Shown here piece by piece: positions 8,299 through 15,899 of a DNA stretch of 64,000 bases. Under the pieces are notes generated by a model. It worked only from the letters and a program-made list of their open reading frames with translations. It was not told the DNA's origin and ran no database searches. Source of the stretch: Suilimivivens aceti. GTDB taxonomy: Bacteria; Bacillota; Clostridia; Lachnospirales; Lachnospiraceae. The translations under genes and the position numbers were made by a program. The stretch spans positions 62,001 through 126,000 of the forward strand of contig NZ_JAOQKJ010000008.1 in assembly GCF_025567405.1 (NCBI RefSeq). The letters are read 5' to 3'. Numbering within the stretch: the stretch's first letter is position 1; each line of letters starts with the position of its first letter.

Positions 8299-8415
8299 AA
8301 GTATAGTATACCACCCTTCCCCCGTTAAGCAACAGGAAATTGAAATAATAACATACGCAATTTTATTTTTCTCTTTTACCATACCGCCGCCAGCACATGG
8401 AAAGAGGGAAAACAA

Positions 8416-9033
8416 ATGCCAGTATTTAAGGACGAAGAACGAAATACTTTTTATGTAAAAACTTACTACACCGACTATACCGGTGCCAAAAAGCAGAAGA
8501 TGAAGCGGGGCTTCAAGCTGCAGCGAGATGCCAAGGAGTGGGAACAGGACTTTCTATCCAAGCAGTCTGCACAACCCTCCATGCCCTTCCGGGTCCTTGC
8601 TGATCTGTACCTAGCGGACAAAAAGGCTCACTGTAAGCTGATCACCTACGAAACAAAGAAAAACCGGATAGATATCTGGATCCTGCCATACTTCAACAGG
8701 CAGCCACTTAATTCTATCGACGCAAAGGACATACGGAAGTGGCAATCTGATCTGAAGGAAGCAACAGGGCAGACTGGAAAGCCCCTTTCTCCCGGATATA
8801 TGCAAAACCTTGTCACAGAATTATCCAGTATTTTCAATTTTGCGATCCGGTTCTATGGCCTGTCTGTAAATCCCTGTGTTATTGCCGGTAATGCCGTTGG
8901 TAAGAAGCAGAAAAGCCTTTCATTCTGGACAAAGGACGAATTTTACCGCTTTATACAAACTTTTGAAAAGGATGATCCATGTGCGACTTGTCTATGTGAG
9001 TACAGACCACAAAGGCATGATTTCCTTTGGTAA
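8416..9033 (+). pseudogene. Tyrosine integrase, N-terminal part only
   Basis: The first 188 residues are an integrase of the Tn916/ICE type: an arm-binding N-terminus (MPVFKDEERNTFYVKTYYTD, then KQKMKRGFK, EWEQDF) and a core-binding SAM-like domain ending WTKDEFYRFIQTFEKDDP. The catalytic domain with the Arg-His-Arg-Tyr residues is missing. At about 8980 the frame runs into DNA that, on the other strand, encodes a relaxase, and it stops 17 codons later. AGAGGG precedes the ATG. The gene cannot make an active recombinase. Confidence 0.85.
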
Positions 9034-9343
9034 AACACTTGGCAAATTCCATGCCCAGCCGGTTTGCTTCTTCCGGGGTAATCTCACCGGGGCGGAAGGA
9101 CCGGCGCACATGATAGGCAATCACATCATCTGCGCCACGCACTCGTCCGGTAGCGGCAATGTACTGCCGCTTTGCCAGAAGGAACTCTGCATCCGCAGTC
9201 CGACTGTCACACGCATAGCCGGTAATGAGCTTGCCGTTATCTGTTTTCTGTGGATTTGCTACATAGTCGATGACGTCACTGATCGCCCGACTCTCTGTGC
9301 GGCCTTTGCCGACATGAAGCGGCATGATTCTTGTAGTTGCCAT
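8951..9343 (-). pseudogene. MobA/VirD2-type relaxase, N-terminal part only
   Basis: The fragment starts MATTRIMPLHVGKG after GAGGAGAG and has the relaxase N-terminus (SDVIDYVANPQKT, YHVRRSFRPGEITPEEA, HAFVVCTHIDKSH). The last motif is the start of the metal-binding HxDxxHxH site of MOBP relaxases; it breaks off one codon later where the integrase fragment begins. The remaining two thirds, including the rest of the His triad, are absent. It is a remnant of a conjugative or mobilisable element. Confidence 0.85.
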
Positions 9344-9392
9344 AAAAAGCTCTCCTCTCAAAATATTTTCTCTGAACTCTTTGTGCCTATCG

Positions 9393-9421
9393 TTGAAATA
9401 AACTCTCCTTATGGGTATAAT
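9393..9421 (+). promoter_or_regulatory. Sigma-A promoter of the AlbA_2 gene
   Basis: TTGAAA (9393-9398) and TATAAT (9416-9421) with a 17-bp spacer, about 37 bp before the start codon. Confidence 0.7.
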
Positions 9422-9457
9422 ATAAAGAAACTACCAATACCTCAAAGGAAGGATTTT

Positions 9458-10870
9458 ATGATAGAACAGCTAATTGCTGAAGCAACCGAATGTGATTTCA
9501 AAGTTGCACTTGAAATAAAGAAACCCAAAAGCTGGTTAAAAAGTGTCAGTTCCTTTTCTAATGGAATCGGCGGAACTCTGTTTTTCGGAATCTCTGATGA
9601 CCGGAAACCTATTGGCTTGTCCGATGTTCAAAAGGATGCTGAGGCGATCAGCCGCTTAATCAAAGAACGAATCACACCATTACCTCAGTTTATCTTAAAA
9701 CCATTACAGGAAGATGGTAAAAATCTATTAGCTCTGGAGGTTTCTCCCGGCCGCAGCACCCCATATTATTACAAGGCAGACGGCGTGATGGAAGCATATA
9801 TCCGTGTTGGAAATGAAAGCGTAATTGCCCCTGATTACATTGTGAATGAATTGATCTTAAAGGGAACCAATCAGTCCTTTGATACCCTAACAACAGACGC
9901 GGTAAAAAAGGATTACAGCTTTACACTTCTAGAAGCAACCTATCTGGAACGGACCGGTCTCCGCTTTGAGCCATCCGATTATGTTTCCTTTGGTTTGACT
10001 GATAAAAATGGACTCCTGACCAATGCCGGTAAACTCATGACCGATCAGCACACGGTTTATAACTCCCGTATGTTCTGTACCCGGTGGAATGGCTTGGAAA
10101 AAGGCTCTATCTTTGATGATGCGCTGGACGATAAAGAATACGAGGGAAATTTGATTTATTTACTGAACAGCGGCAGTGAATTTATTCGCAATAATTCTAA
10201 AGTCCGTTTTGTCAAAAAGGCACAGTATCGTGTAGACAAGCCGGATTATGCTGAACGAGCTGTGACAGAGGCTCTTGTCAATGCGCTTATCCATCGTGAT
10301 TATATTGTGCTTGGCAGCGAAATCCATATTGATATGTTTGATGATCGGGTGGAAATCACATCTCCTGGCGGTATGTTTGGCGGCGGCTCAATTCAGGAAT
10401 ACGATATTTACAGTATTCTTTCGATGCGACGAAACCCTGTGATTGCTGACCTGTTCCACCGCATGAAGTACATGGAACGCCGTGGAAGCGGCCTACGCAA
10501 AATCGTCAGTGAAACTGAAAAGCTGCCTGGATACACAGAGGCATATAAGCCCGAATTTTCCTCAACAGCGACAGATTTCAGAGTTATTTTGAAAAATGTA
10601 AACTACAACTTAGAGGGTGATACCCACCAAGTTATCCACCAAGTTACCCACCAAGATATTGAACTATCAACGATGTCCAAACAGATTTTGGCTTTTTGCA
10701 CAACACCAAAATCCAAGAAAGAGCTTGCAGTATTTTGCGGCTTCAAAGATTTAAGAAACTTCACTTTGAAGCATATCAATCCGCTTTTAGAATCCGGGCA
10801 ATTAGAAATGACTATTCCCGATAAACCTAAAAGTCGCAATCAAAAATATATTACAGTTCGTTCCGAATAA
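9458..10870 (+). CDS. AlbA_2/Schlafen-type putative ATP-dependent regulator
   Basis: The protein has 470 aa; the ATG follows AAAGGAAGGA, although the frame is open upstream. The N-terminal 120 residues are an AlbA_2 (Schlafen-like) domain (KSWLKSVSSFSNGIGGTLFF, GISDDRK). The C-terminal half has the HATPase_c_4 / RecG-like pattern VTEALVNALIHRDY, EITSPGG, RRNPVIADLF, ERRGSGLRKI. A polar linker with repeated Val-Thr/Ile-His-Gln units and a terminal winged helix follow. Such proteins, often labelled ATP-binding or RecG-related, are common cargo of conjugative elements. Function unknown; a defence or regulatory role is possible. Confidence 0.75.
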   Translation: MIEQLIAEATECDFKVALEIKKPKSWLKSVSSFSNGIGGTLFFGISDDRKPIGLSDVQKDAEAISRLIKERITPLPQFILKPLQEDGKNLLALEVSPGRSTPYYYKADGVMEAYIRVGNESVIAPDYIVNELILKGTNQSFDTLTTDAVKKDYSFTLLEATYLERTGLRFEPSDYVSFGLTDKNGLLTNAGKLMTDQHTVYNSRMFCTRWNGLEKGSIFDDALDDKEYEGNLIYLLNSGSEFIRNNSKVRFVKKAQYRVDKPDYAERAVTEALVNALIHRDYIVLGSEIHIDMFDDRVEITSPGGMFGGGSIQEYDIYSILSMRRNPVIADLFHRMKYMERRGSGLRKIVSETEKLPGYTEAYKPEFSSTATDFRVILKNVNYNLEGDTHQVIHQVTHQDIELSTMSKQILAFCTTPKSKKELAVFCGFKDLRNFTLKHINPLLESGQLEMTIPDKPKSRNQKYITVRSE

Positions 10871-10934
10871 ACAGAGAAGCAGGGCATTGGGTCTCATCTC
10901 CCATTGTCCTGCTTCTTTTCATTCCAAATTATAT

Positions 10935-11105
10935 TCACATCATTTGCCCATACACCCAATCATGGATCGCAAATTTCAAACTCTGCACCTTGCCCAGCAG
11001 CCAGATCGCAGCCAGCGGCAGTCCCATGCAGAGCCGGACAAAAAGCGTCAACACCAAAATGACCGGTGCAGTTACAATCATCAGCAAGCATTTCAAAATC
11101 TTCAT
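10935..11105 (-). CDS. Small membrane protein of conjugative-element type
   Basis: A 56-aa frame starting MKILKCLLMIVTAPVILVLT: a basic start, one long hydrophobic helix, then an amphipathic tail. The ATG overlaps the stop of the fragment upstream as ATGA. Similar short membrane proteins occur in clostridial conjugative elements, usually in strings of small genes. No function is known, and without its element it may be idle. Confidence 0.45.
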   Translation of the reverse strand: MKILKCLLMIVTAPVILVLTLFVRLCMGLPLAAIWLLGKVQSLKFAIHDWVYGQMM

Positions 11106-11215
11106 TCCAGTTCCTCCCTCCAATGCTCCAGATACCGTTTGCACAGGGCATCCGCTTCTCTCTCATTCAAAAAGCGGATAATTCCATTTTTTGAAACAAC
11201 ACACCAGCCATAAAA
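11102..11215 (-). pseudogene. Remnant of a small conjugative-element gene
   Basis: An open stretch without a start codon reads FYGWCVVSKNGIIRFLNERE and continues ADALCKRYLEHWREELE to a stop that overlaps the next gene. The composition is protein-like and resembles small hypothetical proteins of conjugative elements. An in-frame TGA precedes it directly, while a ribosome binding site and ATG stand in another frame, so the 5' end is probably frameshifted. Confidence 0.35.
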
Positions 11216-11227
11216 TCAGATCCTTTC

Positions 11228-11581
11228 TTAACAGGGATCAATTTCGATATCCACCCGATTTTCCTTGTACATCTTCACAAACAAATGCAAAGCTGCTGTG
11301 GAATAAATATATGCATTCTTCTTACCCTTTAAAAACTCATCAAACTCCTTATAACAACTCTTTGTCATCGGTATGTTCTTCCGGCATTTTTCTTCCTGCA
11401 TTTTTACTTTAACGTTTTCTCTATTTAGTGCTACAATTCCCTCCTTTGTTTTTTCAGAATCCAGCTTTTCTTTTACCCAACCCTGTTTATAACCTCTATG
11501 TTTAATTTCTTTTATAAGGGATGCACCTCTTATTCCATGATTTTTATACGATTCATGAATCACATCGGTTGACAGTGGCAT
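11228..11581 (-). CDS. Hypothetical protein divergent from yefM
   Basis: A 117-aa frame rich in Lys and Glu, with no membrane segment. The N-terminus (IHESYKNHGIRGASLIKEIK) could form helices; the C-terminus reads FDEFLKGKKNAYIYSTAALH. I do not recognise the family. It is divergent from the YefM antitoxin gene, and its start codon overlaps the antitoxin promoter. It may be a truncated or decayed element gene; codon use (many AAA/GAA) is more AT-rich than in the flanking chromosome. Confidence 0.45.
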   Translation of the reverse strand: MPLSTDVIHESYKNHGIRGASLIKEIKHRGYKQGWVKEKLDSEKTKEGIVALNRENVKVKMQEEKCRKNIPMTKSCYKEFDEFLKGKKNAYIYSTAALHLFVKMYKENRVDIEIDPC

Positions 11582-11618
11582 AATAATATAGTATTATAAT
11601 TGTACAAGAACTTGTACA
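11569..11618 (+). promoter_or_regulatory. yefM promoter and TGTACA operator
   Basis: TTGACA (11569-11574) and TATTAT (11592-11597) are 17 bp apart. Immediately downstream is the perfect palindrome TGTACAAG-AA-CTTGTACA (11601-11618). YefM-YoeB complexes are known to bind palindromes with a TGTACA core, so this is very likely the autoregulatory operator. Confidence 0.75.
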
Positions 11619-11648
11619 GCATATTGTTCAGCAAGAAAGGAGTAACAC

Positions 11649-11900
11649 ATGGTTGCCGTAAACTACTCTACGATCAGAAATAACCTTAAAGATTACTGCG
11701 ACAAGGCTTCCGACCAACACGAAACTATTATCGTTACTCGAAAAAATGAAAAGAATATCGTTTTAATGAGCCTAGATGAATATAACAGACTGGAAAAAGC
11801 TGCAAGAAACAATGAATATCTTGCAATGATTGACCGCAGTATTGCACAGCTGGAGGCCGGTAAAGGTCAGGAACATGAGCTTATTGAGGTAGACGAATGA
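11649..11900 (+). CDS. yefM: YefM/Phd family antitoxin
   Basis: The protein has 83 aa. The N-terminal DNA-binding fold of the Phd/YefM family is clear: VNYSTIRNNLKDYCDKASD, then ETIIVTRKNEKNIVLMSLDE and YNRLEKAARNNEYL. The acidic C-terminus would wrap the YoeB toxin. AAGGAG precedes the ATG and the stop overlaps the toxin ATG as ATGA. With the palindromic operator upstream it makes a standard self-repressed module. The antitoxin looks intact while its toxin is frameshifted. Confidence 0.9.
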   Translation: MVAVNYSTIRNNLKDYCDKASDQHETIIVTRKNEKNIVLMSLDEYNRLEKAARNNEYLAMIDRSIAQLEAGKGQEHELIEVDE

Positions 11901-12156
11901 AAAAACTTTGGGCCGACCGAGCTTGGGATGACTACCTATACTGGCAGACGCAAGACAAAAAACATTAAAACGAATCAATGATCTCGTTAAATCCATTGAA
12001 CGGGATGGCCTTAGTGCAGGAATCGGTAAACCGGAACCGCTTCGTCACAGAAAAGCGTGGAGCCGAAGAATTGATGATGTAAACAGACTCGTCTACAACA
12101 TTGATGAAAATGGATTTTTGTGGATTATTTCCTGCCGTGGACACTATGAGGATTGA
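11897..12156 (+). pseudogene. yoeB: YoeB toxin, frameshifted
   Basis: The frame starts MKKLWADRAWDDYLYWQTQD and stops at 11966-11968 after 23 codons. In the next frame the rest of a normal YoeB ribonuclease follows to 12156: TLKRINDLVKSIERDG, IGKPEPLRHRKAWSRRIDD, and the catalytic end WIISCRGHYED. Restoring one A in the six-A run at about 11957-11962 gives an uninterrupted toxin of about 86 aa. YoeB cleaves mRNA on the ribosome. The lesion is either a true inactivation, a slippage site or a sequencing error in the homopolymer. Confidence 0.85.
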
Positions 12157-12157
12157 T

Positions 12158-12190
12158 AAAGAGGGCTCGCACTGAGCCCTCTTTCTTTTT
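12158..12190 (+). terminator. Intrinsic terminator of yefM-yoeB
   Basis: A perfect 8-bp stem GAGGGCTC-gcact-GAGCCCTC with AAA before and a T-rich tail after, directly behind the toxin stop. Confidence 0.85.
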
Positions 12191-12291
12191 CTCCATAGTT
12201 CTCGATAGCATCCGCTACGAACAGTTAATCTTTCTATCCAGATCTACCCCATCTGCTTTGCAGCTTTCATGTACTTCATGAGAGCAGTTCC

Positions 12292-12916
12292 ATGACAACT
12301 CATGAAATCAGCAACAATGTTTCTAGACAGGTAAACTTAAAGGATCTAAATCTCCGTGATGAGGATAATTATGAAGAAATTTACTCGGATGAGGAACGTA
12401 AAAAACTTTTGAAAGTGGTTTTGAACCATCCAGAGGACGTGATTGCAAGAATGTTCGTGATTTTATTCTGCATGCCACTCCGTCTTGGTGAAGTACGATC
12501 CATAAAGTGGTTTGATGTAGACTTTGAAAATCATACAAAGGGAGAAAAGGAAAAAGTGTAATCGTTACATTCCTCTTTCAAAAACAGCCGAAGATTTGTT
12601 TCGTAGGGAATACGAATTACAAACGAATGCCAATGAAGATTCCTTTGTTTTCAGCTTTACCAATGGTTTAAATCCTGTTTCAGAAAGTCCCGTTTACAGG
12701 CATTTGCATAAGTTCTGTGGCGAAGCTGATATTACCTATAGAACTCCACACAAAATGAGATTCTGGGCTGTAACGAAAATGTACGAAGCAGGAGTTGATC
12801 AGGCAGGAATTCAGTACACTGCTGGTCGCGCCTGTCCAAGCACAACAGATCATTATAAACGTCCTTCCAGACTCGGACTTATTACGACAATGAAAATCAA
12901 CGAGATTTTTAACTGA
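12292..12916 (+). pseudogene. Tyrosine integrase, C-terminal part, frameshifted
   Basis: Two overlapping frames (12292-12561 and 12524-12916) together encode an integrase catalytic domain: FCMPLRLGEVRSIKW with the first Arg, then after a frameshift near 12535-12560 RYIPLSKTAEDLF, HKMRFWAVTKMY (the HxxR box) and TTDHYKRPSR with the nucleophile Tyr. The usual GH box reads YTAGRACPS, so a catalytic His/Trp position is Arg. The N-terminal DNA-binding part is absent. It lies about 80 bp from tRNA-Gly(CCC), a usual integration target, and looks like the relic of a second element. Confidence 0.8.
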
Positions 12917-12918
12917 TT

Positions 12919-12936
12919 CAAGGGGTGTACCCCTTG
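12919..12936. repeat. Palindrome behind the integrase relic
   Basis: A perfect palindrome CAAGGGGT-GT-ACCCCTTG. Such GGGGT/ACCCC hairpins are common at gene ends in conjugative elements. There is no T-run, so a terminator role is unsure. Confidence 0.4.
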
Positions 12937-12940
12937 GGGA

Positions 12941-12984
12941 TTATTAAAAGAAATAGCGGAAGCCTTGATTTTACAGGCTTCCGC
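12941..12984 (-). terminator. Terminator of tRNA-Gly(CCC)
   Basis: A 10-bp stem GCGGAAGCCT / AGGCTTCCGC (12956-12965 with 12975-12984), followed on the minus strand by CTATTTCTTTT. Confidence 0.75.
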
Positions 12985-12998
12985 ATCTAAAAAGGAAG

Positions 12999-13069
12999 AG
13001 CAGATAACGGGAATCGAACCCGCCTCCCCAGCTTGGGAAGCTGGTGTTCTACCGATGAACTATATCTGC
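12999..13069 (-). tRNA. tRNA-Gly (anticodon CCC)
   Basis: A 71-nt cloverleaf on the minus strand. The acceptor stem is GCAGATA/TATCTGC; D-arm TTCATCGGTAGAA; anticodon arm CCAGC-TTCCCAA-GCTGG with anticodon CCC; T-arm GCGGGTTCGATTCCCGT. CCA is not encoded. It is flanked by a decayed integrase gene and may have served as an attachment site, but no att repeat was found. Confidence 0.93.
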
Positions 13070-13139
13070 GGAATATAAAATATTTAAAAACTCATATACC
13101 AGTGCTTCACAATCGTCTGACTTCTCCTGCACTTGCTAT

Positions 13140-13168
13140 ATTATAGCATTATCTCCTTTTTCTGTAAA
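13140..13168 (-). promoter_or_regulatory. Promoter of tRNA-Gly(CCC)
   Basis: On the minus strand TTTACA (13168-13163) and TATAAT (13145-13140) with a 17-bp spacer, about 65 bp before the mature tRNA. Confidence 0.7.
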
Positions 13169-13232
13169 CCGGCAAGCTGCAAATTCCTCATTTCAAATTT
13201 TCTCATTCTGGAATGGTTCTTCTCTCCCTGCA

Positions 13233-13257
13233 ACGGAAGACTATAAAAGTCTTCCGT
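13233..13257. terminator. Hairpin downstream of argS
   Basis: A 10-bp stem ACGGAAGACT / AGTCTTCCGT lies about 70 bp after the argS stop. It lacks a clean T-run in either direction, so it may stabilise the mRNA end rather than terminate. Confidence 0.4.
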
Positions 13258-13324
13258 GCGGAAAATTTATCTGTAACTGACTTATACATGGAATGTACCT
13301 TCTGTTTCCTCCCTCAGATGTCAC

Positions 13325-15091
13325 CTACATTCTCTCCGGTGCTGAGAAGCCAAGTACATCGATACAGGTTTCCAGAATATCTCTTGTCAGAACAAGGAGT
13401 GCGATAAAGCCTGCCTTCTTTTTTTCATCCTCTTCTGAGAGGATCTTTGTTTCATGATAAAATCTGTTGAAATCATTGGCCAGCTCATAGATATAAGCAC
13501 ACACCTTATGAGGTGCTGTCTCCTCAAAGGCATTTTCCATCATCGCGCTAAACCTTGTGATCTGCAGCATCAGCGCCTTCTCTGATTCGCTGACTGCCTC
13601 CTGCAGAACCGCATTTTCCAGTCTCTCGCCCTGCTCCTTATACTTATTCAGAATAGATTTGATCCTGACGATCGTATAAAGGATGTAGGGACCTGTGTCT
13701 CCCTCGAAGGAGGTAAACTTGTCAATATCAAAGATATAATCCTTGGAAGCCTGATTGGAAAGATCACCATACTTGATCGCTGAAAGAGCTACTACCTTCG
13801 CTGTTTCCCTCGCCTCTGCCTCCGGCACTTCCCTGTTGTCTGTGATCTTCCTGTACATCTCTTCATTAATCTCAGAGATCAGTGTTTCCAGACGCATGAC
13901 ACCACCCTCTCTTGTCTTAAAGGGCTTGCCATCCTTGCCATTCATAGTTCCAAAACCAAGGAACTTCAGCTTCGTATCCTTATCTACCAGCTTTGTCTTT
14001 CTTGCGCAGCGGAATACCTGTTCAAAATAAAGATCCTGTCTTTTGTCTACCACATAAATGATCTCATCCGGATGGAGCTTTTCCATTCTTTCCATAATGG
14101 TAGCAAGGTCTGTCGTATTATAAAGAGATGCACCATCTGATTTCAGGATCATACAGGGCGGGATCTCTTTGGTATCGGTGTCTTCTTTGACATCCACGAC
14201 AAGCGCACCCTCGCTCATATGTGCATAGCCTTCTTTTTTCATGTATTCCACCATACCCGGAATCACGGTATGGACATCAGATTCACCTTTCCAGAGATCA
14301 AATTCCACATTCAGGTTCTGATAATTTCTCTTAAGGTCAGTGACAGACACTTTTATGATATGCTCCCAGAGTGCCCTGTATCCTCTCACTCCATTCTGCA
14401 GCCTGTAGGTTGCCTCCATGGCCTTTTCCTTGTAGGCCGGATCCTCTTTGGATTTACCACTTGCTGTCGGATAGATCTCCTCCAGCTCTGAAATTGTAAA
14501 AGGTGCTTCTTCGGGATATTCTCCCGTATAATTTTCATCAAAATAAACAAGCTCCGGTTTCCGTTCCTTCAGTTCTGTAATGATCAGCCCCATCTGAAGG
14601 CCCCAGTCACCAAGATGGATATCACTGATCACCTCGTGACCGGCATATCTGGCAATTCTCTTGATACTTTCTCCGATGACAGCTGAACGAAGATGTCCAA
14701 CATGAAGCGGCTTCGCAACATTAGGTCCGCCATAATCCATTACGATCTTTTCCTTCTTTGCCGGGGGCTCCAGGCCAAACCTTTCACTTTCTGCCATTTT
14801 CTTCAGATAATCACTAACAGCGGATTCCTTCACCTTGATATTTAAAAACCCGGGAGCTACGGCCGCCACCTCTGCAAGCAGCTTACTGTCTTCCGCTTTC
14901 GCTGCCACATCCCCGGCGATCATGATCGGTGCCTTCTTATACTTCTTGGCACCTGCCATTGCTCCATTACACTGATATTCACAAAGATCGGGGCGGTTTG
15001 AAAGAGTTACCCTTCCAAGCTCTCTGTCATAGCCGGCATCCTCAAATGCCTGCATGATCTCCTCCGATATCAGATCCAGAAATTTCTTCAT
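13325..15091 (-). CDS. argS: Arginyl-tRNA synthetase
   Basis: The protein has 588 aa from the ATG of MKKFLDLISEE. It holds the ArgS N-terminal Add-1 domain, the class I HIGH motif as HVGHLRSAVIGES after YGGPNVAKPLHVGH, the catalytic Rossmann region (IHLGDWGLQMG), and the DALR anticodon-binding end (YIYELANDFNRFYHE, LLVLTRDILETCIDVLG). It charges tRNA-Arg in the cytoplasm. A longer frame starts 13 codons upstream but the family start fits better here. A promoter stands in the end of queH, so it can be transcribed alone. Confidence 0.95.
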   Translation of the reverse strand: MKKFLDLISEEIMQAFEDAGYDRELGRVTLSNRPDLCEYQCNGAMAGAKKYKKAPIMIAGDVAAKAEDSKLLAEVAAVAPGFLNIKVKESAVSDYLKKMAESERFGLEPPAKKEKIVMDYGGPNVAKPLHVGHLRSAVIGESIKRIARYAGHEVISDIHLGDWGLQMGLIITELKERKPELVYFDENYTGEYPEEAPFTISELEEIYPTASGKSKEDPAYKEKAMEATYRLQNGVRGYRALWEHIIKVSVTDLKRNYQNLNVEFDLWKGESDVHTVIPGMVEYMKKEGYAHMSEGALVVDVKEDTDTKEIPPCMILKSDGASLYNTTDLATIMERMEKLHPDEIIYVVDKRQDLYFEQVFRCARKTKLVDKDTKLKFLGFGTMNGKDGKPFKTREGGVMRLETLISEINEEMYRKITDNREVPEAEARETAKVVALSAIKYGDLSNQASKDYIFDIDKFTSFEGDTGPYILYTIVRIKSILNKYKEQGERLENAVLQEAVSESEKALMLQITRFSAMMENAFEETAPHKVCAYIYELANDFNRFYHETKILSEEDEKKKAGFIALLVLTRDILETCIDVLGFSAPERM

Positions 15092-15152
15092 TATCTTAAT
15101 CCCATGCCTTTCTCCCGTCCGCATTTCCATGCCTCCGGTTCATACTGTTTTT

Positions 15153-15181
15153 ATATTAGCATTCTTTACGCTTTTTCACAA
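15153..15181 (-). promoter_or_regulatory. Promoter of argS
   Basis: On the minus strand TTGTGA (15181-15176) and TAATAT (15158-15153) with a 17-bp spacer, overlapping the last codons of queH. Confidence 0.5.
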
Positions 15182-15825
15182 GAACGCTTTTTTTCTTCCC
15201 GTTCCATCCTTGAAAAAATACATCCACAGTAATCCTGCCTGTACAGTCCGTATTCTTCCGACAGCTCTACTGACCGCTTGTATCCGTTTTTCTTTTTAAA
15301 ATCGGAAGGCAAAAAGGAAATCCCATATTCCTTTGCAAGCTGCTCCCCAATCTCATTGATCTTCTGTGCATTTTTCAAAGGGCTGATGGTCAGCGTTGTT
15401 GTGAAATAATCTGCTCCCTCTTCTTTTCCAAGTGCCGCTGTCTTTTCAAGTCTGAGCAGAAAGCAGGCAAAGCAGCGCTCTCCTCCCTCTCTGCAGGCTT
15501 CCAGTCCTTTTATTCTTTCAAAATAAAGCTCTCTCTCATAATCCCCTTCTATGATCTCAATAGAAAAAGCTTCCTTTCCCACATCCTCCCTCCGGTTCCA
15601 TTCCCTGATCAGACGCTTCTGCTCCTCTACCCGCTTATGGTACTCCGGCTCCTCCGTAATATTGGGATTATAATAAAAAACTGTGATCCTGAAGAATCCC
15701 CTCAGATACTCCAGCACGTAACTGCTGCAGGGTGCACAGCAGCTGTGAAGCAGCAGCTTCTTTCCGTAATTCTCTTTATCTGCCAGAATTTCATCCAGCA
15801 TTTTCTGGTAATTCTTTTTTTGCAT
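15166..15825 (-). CDS. queH: Epoxyqueuosine reductase QueH
   Basis: The protein has 219 aa. It carries the DUF208/QueH cysteine signature: LLLHSCCAPCSSYVLEYLR, then RCFACFLLRLEKTA and QDYCGCIFS, plus FYYNPNI and TTTLTISPLKN. QueH reduces epoxyqueuosine to queuosine, the last step in the wobble base of GUN tRNAs, using Fe-S/metal-bound cysteines. The start was put at MQKKNYQ, which has AAGGACAG seven bases upstream; the longer GTG frame starts inside the purA terminator stem. It is only about 16 bp behind that terminator, so it may depend on read-through. Confidence 0.9.
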   Translation of the reverse strand: MQKKNYQKMLDEILADKENYGKKLLLHSCCAPCSSYVLEYLRGFFRITVFYYNPNITEEPEYHKRVEEQKRLIREWNRREDVGKEAFSIEIIEGDYERELYFERIKGLEACREGGERCFACFLLRLEKTAALGKEEGADYFTTTLTISPLKNAQKINEIGEQLAKEYGISFLPSDFKKKNGYKRSVELSEEYGLYRQDYCGCIFSRMEREEKKRSCEKA

Positions 15826-15841
15826 CTCTCTGTCCTTATTC

Positions 15842-15881
15842 AAAAAATGCACTGCAGATCCTTATACCGGATCTGCAGTGC
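15842..15881 (-). terminator. Intrinsic terminator of purA
   Basis: A perfect 13-bp stem GCACTGCAGATCC / GGATCTGCAGTGC with a 7-base loop and a six-T tail (15847-15842), directly ahead of the queH ribosome binding site. Confidence 0.9.
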
Positions 15882-15899
15882 ACCTTCACGTTCTGATCT

